Of a stretch of 7,832 nucleotides of DNA, positions 6,118 through 7,832 are shown one piece after another. This DNA is from Microcaldota archaeon (lineage in GTDB: Archaea; B1Sed10-29; JACOVT01): positions 1-7,832 of the forward strand of contig JACOVT010000040.1 of assembly GCA_016177165.1 (NCBI GenBank). The letters are read 5' to 3'. The translations under genes were made by a program, and so were the position numbers. Under the pieces are notes generated by a model. That model did not search any database, had not been told where the DNA came from, and saw nothing but the letters and a program-made list of their open reading frames with translations. Position 1 is the first letter of the stretch; the number at the start of each line of letters is the position of its first letter.

Positions 6118-6507
6118 ATGGTGGTTTCTCACGCTGGAAAGCTAAGCAAGAAGAGCGGCGGCCGCAAGCGACGCCTGAGGGACAAGCGCGAGTTTGAAAC
6201 TGGCAGCCTCCCCACCAATACCAAGATAGGAAAGACCAAACGCACAACTGTACGAGCGCGCGGAAACACGTTGAAACACCGCCTGCGTACTGTGGAAACG
6301 GCTAACGTTCTCGACCAAAAAACCGGCAAATGGGTCCAAGCAAGGATAATTACGGAAAAACAGAACCCGGCGAACCGCGAGTTCTCGCGCCAGAACATAC
6401 TCACTAAAGGCGCGGTCATCGAGACCGATGCTGGTCTTGTGAGAGTTACTTCCCGGCCGGGCCAGCACGGAGTTGTTAACGCAGTGCTCGTGGAAGCTAA
6501 GAAGTAA
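6118..6507 (+). CDS. rps8e: 30S ribosomal protein S8e
   Basis: Ribosomal protein S8e of the small subunit, found in archaea and eukaryotes but not bacteria. The 129-residue length is typical for archaea. Diagnostic segments: the basic N-terminus SKKSGGRKRRLRDKREFE, TGSLPTNTKIG at 28-38, VRARGNTLKHRLRTVETANV at about 45-64, then NPANREFSRQNILTKGAVIE and the signature VTSRPGQHGVVNAVLVEAKK at the C-terminus. It has its own ribosome site and probably its own promoter, and is divergent from the Cgi121-like gene. Its last 11 nt overlap the end of the convergent methyltransferase gene. This gene is the strongest single marker that the DNA is archaeal. No frameshift or loss is seen. Confidence 0.97.
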   Translation: MVVSHAGKLSKKSGGRKRRLRDKREFETGSLPTNTKIGKTKRTTVRARGNTLKHRLRTVETANVLDQKTGKWVQARIITEKQNPANREFSRQNILTKGAVIETDAGLVRVTSRPGQHGVVNAVLVEAKK

Positions 6508-7480
6508 CCGGTTCTTTTGCAATAGCTAGAAGCTTGCGCATCTCGGGAGTCAAGTCGCCGCCCTCGAACGAGTAACTGCCTGCGTACTTCTTACTGCCAA
6601 TGAGGGCCACGTACCAAAAGTGGTAAATGTCGCTCACTTTTACCAGCTGGCCATCCTCCTTTCGATAGGTTGATAGTGCGGTGCTGTGGCGCCACCTATT
6701 TAAGTAACTCTCATAGGTAAGGCCGGCCCACTTTCTCCACCAATGGTTGCTCGACTCTTGGGCGACCTCTTCTCTCGTGAGCTGTCGCTGGCCTTGAATG
6801 AGCCCGCCTTCCTTTAGCTGTTCCACTAGCGCTGGTGGAAACTTGATAAACGAGCATGGCAGGTAGATGCGGTCGAACTCGACCTTCCCGGGCCAGCCTT
6901 TCGTGCCGTCGCCTTGGATGCTCTTGATGTTGTCATATCCCGTTTCGCGCAGGCACTTTTCGCCGAAAGCCTGATATTCCTCATCTAGCTCGATTCCAAA
7001 AATCTCGCAATTGTTGTTTAGTGTCTCGCTCACGAGCGCCGCGTGGTAGCCCGAACCAATGCCTATCTCTAGTATTGTCTGGCCTTTTGCTGGTTTTAGG
7101 TCTCGCATGAAAAGCGCATTGCAGAATGGCGCCGAGAGCGTGTGGCCTCCCTTGAATGGCAGCCATTCATTGATGTACGCAATCGGGCGCGTGTCTTCGC
7201 GTGCAAACAGGTGCCTTTTGACAGTCGAGACTGCGCGAGCTATGGGTTTGCTCATCTTCGCGTCGCGGATAGTTTCGCCGAGAAGTTTCCTTTGAGTATC
7301 AAAGTCTTTGGCAAGATGTTCTCGTATGCCTTTGATGCCCTTTGGGGACTTGAGGCACTTGGCAAGGTTTCCATCGGTTAGTTGGGTTGCGAGGTGGAAA
7401 GGCATCTGCTCAAGGCGCTCCTTGAGCTTGCTCTCGCCGTAGATTGGAAACCAGTCGTACACTGAAGGGTGTAGTGGCAT
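6497..7480 (-). CDS. Protein-L-isoaspartate O-methyltransferase homologue with N- and C-terminal extensions
   Basis: A SAM-dependent O-methyltransferase of the PIMT (Pcm) family. The classic enzyme methylates L-isoaspartyl residues so they return to aspartate through an aspartimide. The core at about 98-232 shows the substrate loop GGHTLSAP (111-118), motif I ILEIGIGSGYHAAL (136-149), the acidic end of strand two GIELDEE (162-168), GDGTKGWP (190-197), FDRIYLPCS (202-210) and ALVEQLKEGGLIQGQ (217-231). At 327 residues it is about 100 longer than ordinary PIMT. There is an N-terminal helical-looking region (about 1-95) and a C-terminal region (about 232-327) containing SNHWWRKWAGLTYESYLNRW, neither of which I recognise. 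It starts 1 nt after the stop of a 71-residue gene and has no clear ribosome site, so translation is probably coupled. It may be a repair enzyme or a dedicated modifier of its small neighbour. Confidence 0.87.
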   Translation of the reverse strand: MPLHPSVYDWFPIYGESKLKERLEQMPFHLATQLTDGNLAKCLKSPKGIKGIREHLAKDFDTQRKLLGETIRDAKMSKPIARAVSTVKRHLFAREDTRPIAYINEWLPFKGGHTLSAPFCNALFMRDLKPAKGQTILEIGIGSGYHAALVSETLNNNCEIFGIELDEEYQAFGEKCLRETGYDNIKSIQGDGTKGWPGKVEFDRIYLPCSFIKFPPALVEQLKEGGLIQGQRQLTREEVAQESSNHWWRKWAGLTYESYLNRWRHSTALSTYRKEDGQLVKVSDIYHFWYVALIGSKKYAGSYSFEGGDLTPEMRKLLAIAKEPVTS

Positions 7481-7481
7481 G

Positions 7482-7697
7482 CTATTTCTTCGCGCGCTTT
7501 TTGGGCTTGGCTTCCGCTATTTCACGCTTTAGCGCTTCAACCGTCGAGCCGCGCTCCAGATCGTCAGCGGCCTCGTCGGTGTACTTCTTGTTGACGCTCC
7601 CGTCGAGGGTGCCTTCTAGCGACAGTTCTTCCATCAGGGTAGCCTTGCCTATCGGGTACGAGCCCGGCCGCCGGATGATTGCTTTCTTCTTTGCCAT
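7482..7697 (-). CDS. Small basic protein of unknown function (71 aa) upstream of the PIMT homologue
   Basis: A 71-residue protein that I do not recognise. It begins MAKKKAIIRRPGSYPIG and ends AKPKKRAKK, so both ends are strongly basic. The middle is acidic (MEELSLEGTLDGSVN, TDEAADDLERG), and the second half looks helical. There is one Asp-Gly step at D32-G33, the dipeptide most prone to aspartimide or isoaspartate formation. The ATG at 7697 is chosen because GGTGAT lies 4 nt upstream and a TATA-like box is correctly placed; an in-frame extension to 7775 lacks this support and would cross the tRNA-like remnant. The stop is 1 nt before the methyltransferase start, so the two are one operon and probably functionally linked. 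It could be the methyltransferase's substrate, a partner, or an unrelated basic nucleic-acid-binding protein. Confidence 0.78.
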   Translation of the reverse strand: MAKKKAIIRRPGSYPIGKATLMEELSLEGTLDGSVNKKYTDEAADDLERGSTVEALKREIAEAKPKKRAKK

Positions 7698-7701
7698 GAG
7701 T

Positions 7702-7707
7702 ATCACC
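7702..7707 (-). promoter_or_regulatory. Ribosome binding site of the 71-aa gene
   Basis: The minus strand reads GGTGAT 4 nt before the ATG at 7697. This strong archaeal Shine-Dalgarno match fixes the start of the small gene. Confidence 0.75.
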
Positions 7708-7728
7708 AAAAAAGTTAGCTGGCCGGTC

Positions 7729-7737
7729 CTTTTATTA
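7729..7737 (-). promoter_or_regulatory. TATA-like box for the small-protein/PIMT operon
   Basis: The minus strand reads TAATAAAAG about 36 bp before the ATG. Transcription would begin near 7708, just ahead of the ribosome site. It directly adjoins the tRNA-like remnant. Confidence 0.5.
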
Positions 7738-7738
7738 G

Positions 7739-7755
7739 TAGTGGACTGGGAGGGA
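7739..7755. repeat. Imperfect direct repeat of the tRNA 3' end, copy 1
   Basis: These 17 bases match 7804-7820, the 3' end and flank of the tRNA gene, at 16 of 17 positions. Similarity continues weakly into the T-loop region. It forms the 3' part of the tRNA-like remnant at 7742-7789. Confidence 0.7.
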
Positions 7756-7789
7756 GTTTGCGAACTGGTGAGCAAACTACGCCGAGTCT
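7742..7789 (-). pseudogene. Degenerate 48-nt tRNA-like remnant next to a tRNA gene
   Basis: On the minus strand this stretch begins AGACTCG, close to the acceptor 5' strand implied for the neighbouring tRNA (GGACTCG). It ends CCAGTCCA, close to that tRNA's 3' strand CGAGTCCA. Five of seven acceptor pairs can form. In between, GTTTGC (7756-7761 region) and GCAAAC (7772-7777) can form a 6-bp hairpin with a 10-nt loop, and a TTCG-containing stretch recalls a T arm. No anticodon arm is present. It could be a decayed partial tRNA duplicate, a scar of an integrated element, or a small structured RNA. The acceptor-strand resemblance is seen directly; the origin is inferred. Confidence 0.4.
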
Positions 7790-7803
7790 CATCACAGAGT
7801 TTA

Positions 7804-7820
7804 TAGTGGACTCGGAGGGA
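7804..7820. repeat. Imperfect direct repeat of the tRNA 3' end, copy 2
   Basis: Partner of the repeat at 7739-7755, 65 bp away, with one mismatch in 17. It covers the tRNA acceptor 3' strand plus three flanking bases. Confidence 0.7.
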
Positions 7821-7832
7821 TTTGAACCCCCG
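7807..7832 (-). tRNA. tRNA gene, 3' end only (identity unknown, truncated by window edge)
   Basis: The minus strand reads a T arm with stem GGGGG / CCCTC (one G-U pair) around the loop TTCAAAT. It is followed by the acceptor 3' strand CGAGTCC and discriminator A. CCA is not encoded; the next bases are CTATAAA. The rest of the gene, including the anticodon, is outside the window, so the amino acid cannot be read. It is upstream of and co-directional with the 71-aa gene. Confidence 0.88.

Noticed and set aside
7698..7775. 26-residue N-terminal extension of the 71-aa protein
   Set aside because: It would read through the TATA box, the ribosome site and the tRNA-like remnant; the sequence is Ser/Thr-rich and unlike a conserved start.
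7739..7820. Flanking att sites of an integrated element at the tRNA
   Set aside because: The repeat copies are only 65 bp apart with no integrase or cargo between them; a decayed tRNA duplicate explains the pattern better, although an old exchange scar cannot be excluded.
1..7832. CRISPR array, transposase or insertion sequence
   Set aside because: No regularly spaced repeats, terminal inverted repeats or transposase motifs were seen on either strand.

Overview
The window is a compact, gene-dense stretch of an archaeal chromosome. The evidence is an eukaryote-type ribosomal protein S8e, a Hef/FANCM-family helicase, an XPF-type ERCC4 nuclease and a probable KEOPS subunit (Cgi121). TATA-like boxes sit about 25 bp upstream of leaderless starts, and several genes have GGTGA-type ribosome binding sites. 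Composition is moderately GC-rich. I cannot name the lineage. The very tight packing and a Hef split into two genes suggest a small-genome archaeon, possibly of the DPANN group, but that is a guess.

Layout. Positions 1-1312 (+) hold the C-terminal part of a Hef-like SF2 helicase whose start lies outside the window. Back-to-back with its stop, a three-gene operon on the minus strand runs 3203 to 1313: a UlaG-like metallo-beta-lactamase-fold protein, a DJ-1/PfpI-family protein and a short-chain dehydrogenase. The first two appear to have lost their usual catalytic residues. Divergent from this operon, apparently sharing one AT-rich promoter element, a plus-strand operon (3256-5688) encodes an M24 metallopeptidase, the XPF/Hef-type nuclease and an unrecognised basic protein, with overlapping reading frames.

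Converging on that operon is a probable Cgi121 gene (6076-5666, -). It is transcribed divergently from the S8e gene (6118-6507, +). S8e converges with a minus-strand pair: a 71-residue basic protein of unknown function (7697-7482), followed after 1 nt by an enlarged protein-L-isoaspartate methyltransferase homologue (7480-6497). The right edge holds the 3' end of a tRNA gene on the minus strand. Just downstream of it is a 48-nt degenerate tRNA-like copy.

How the genes may work together. The helicase and nuclease correspond to the two halves of euryarchaeal Hef and presumably act together on stalled or branched replication forks. PIP-box-like motifs at the two broken ends suggest PCNA could hold them together. 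The DJ-1, metallo-beta-lactamase and SDR folds recall carbonyl or glyoxal detoxification, but the missing catalytic residues argue against simple enzymes. The small protein plus enlarged PIMT homologue resembles the genetic layout of aspartimide-forming modification systems. This is the most speculative and most testable idea in the window.
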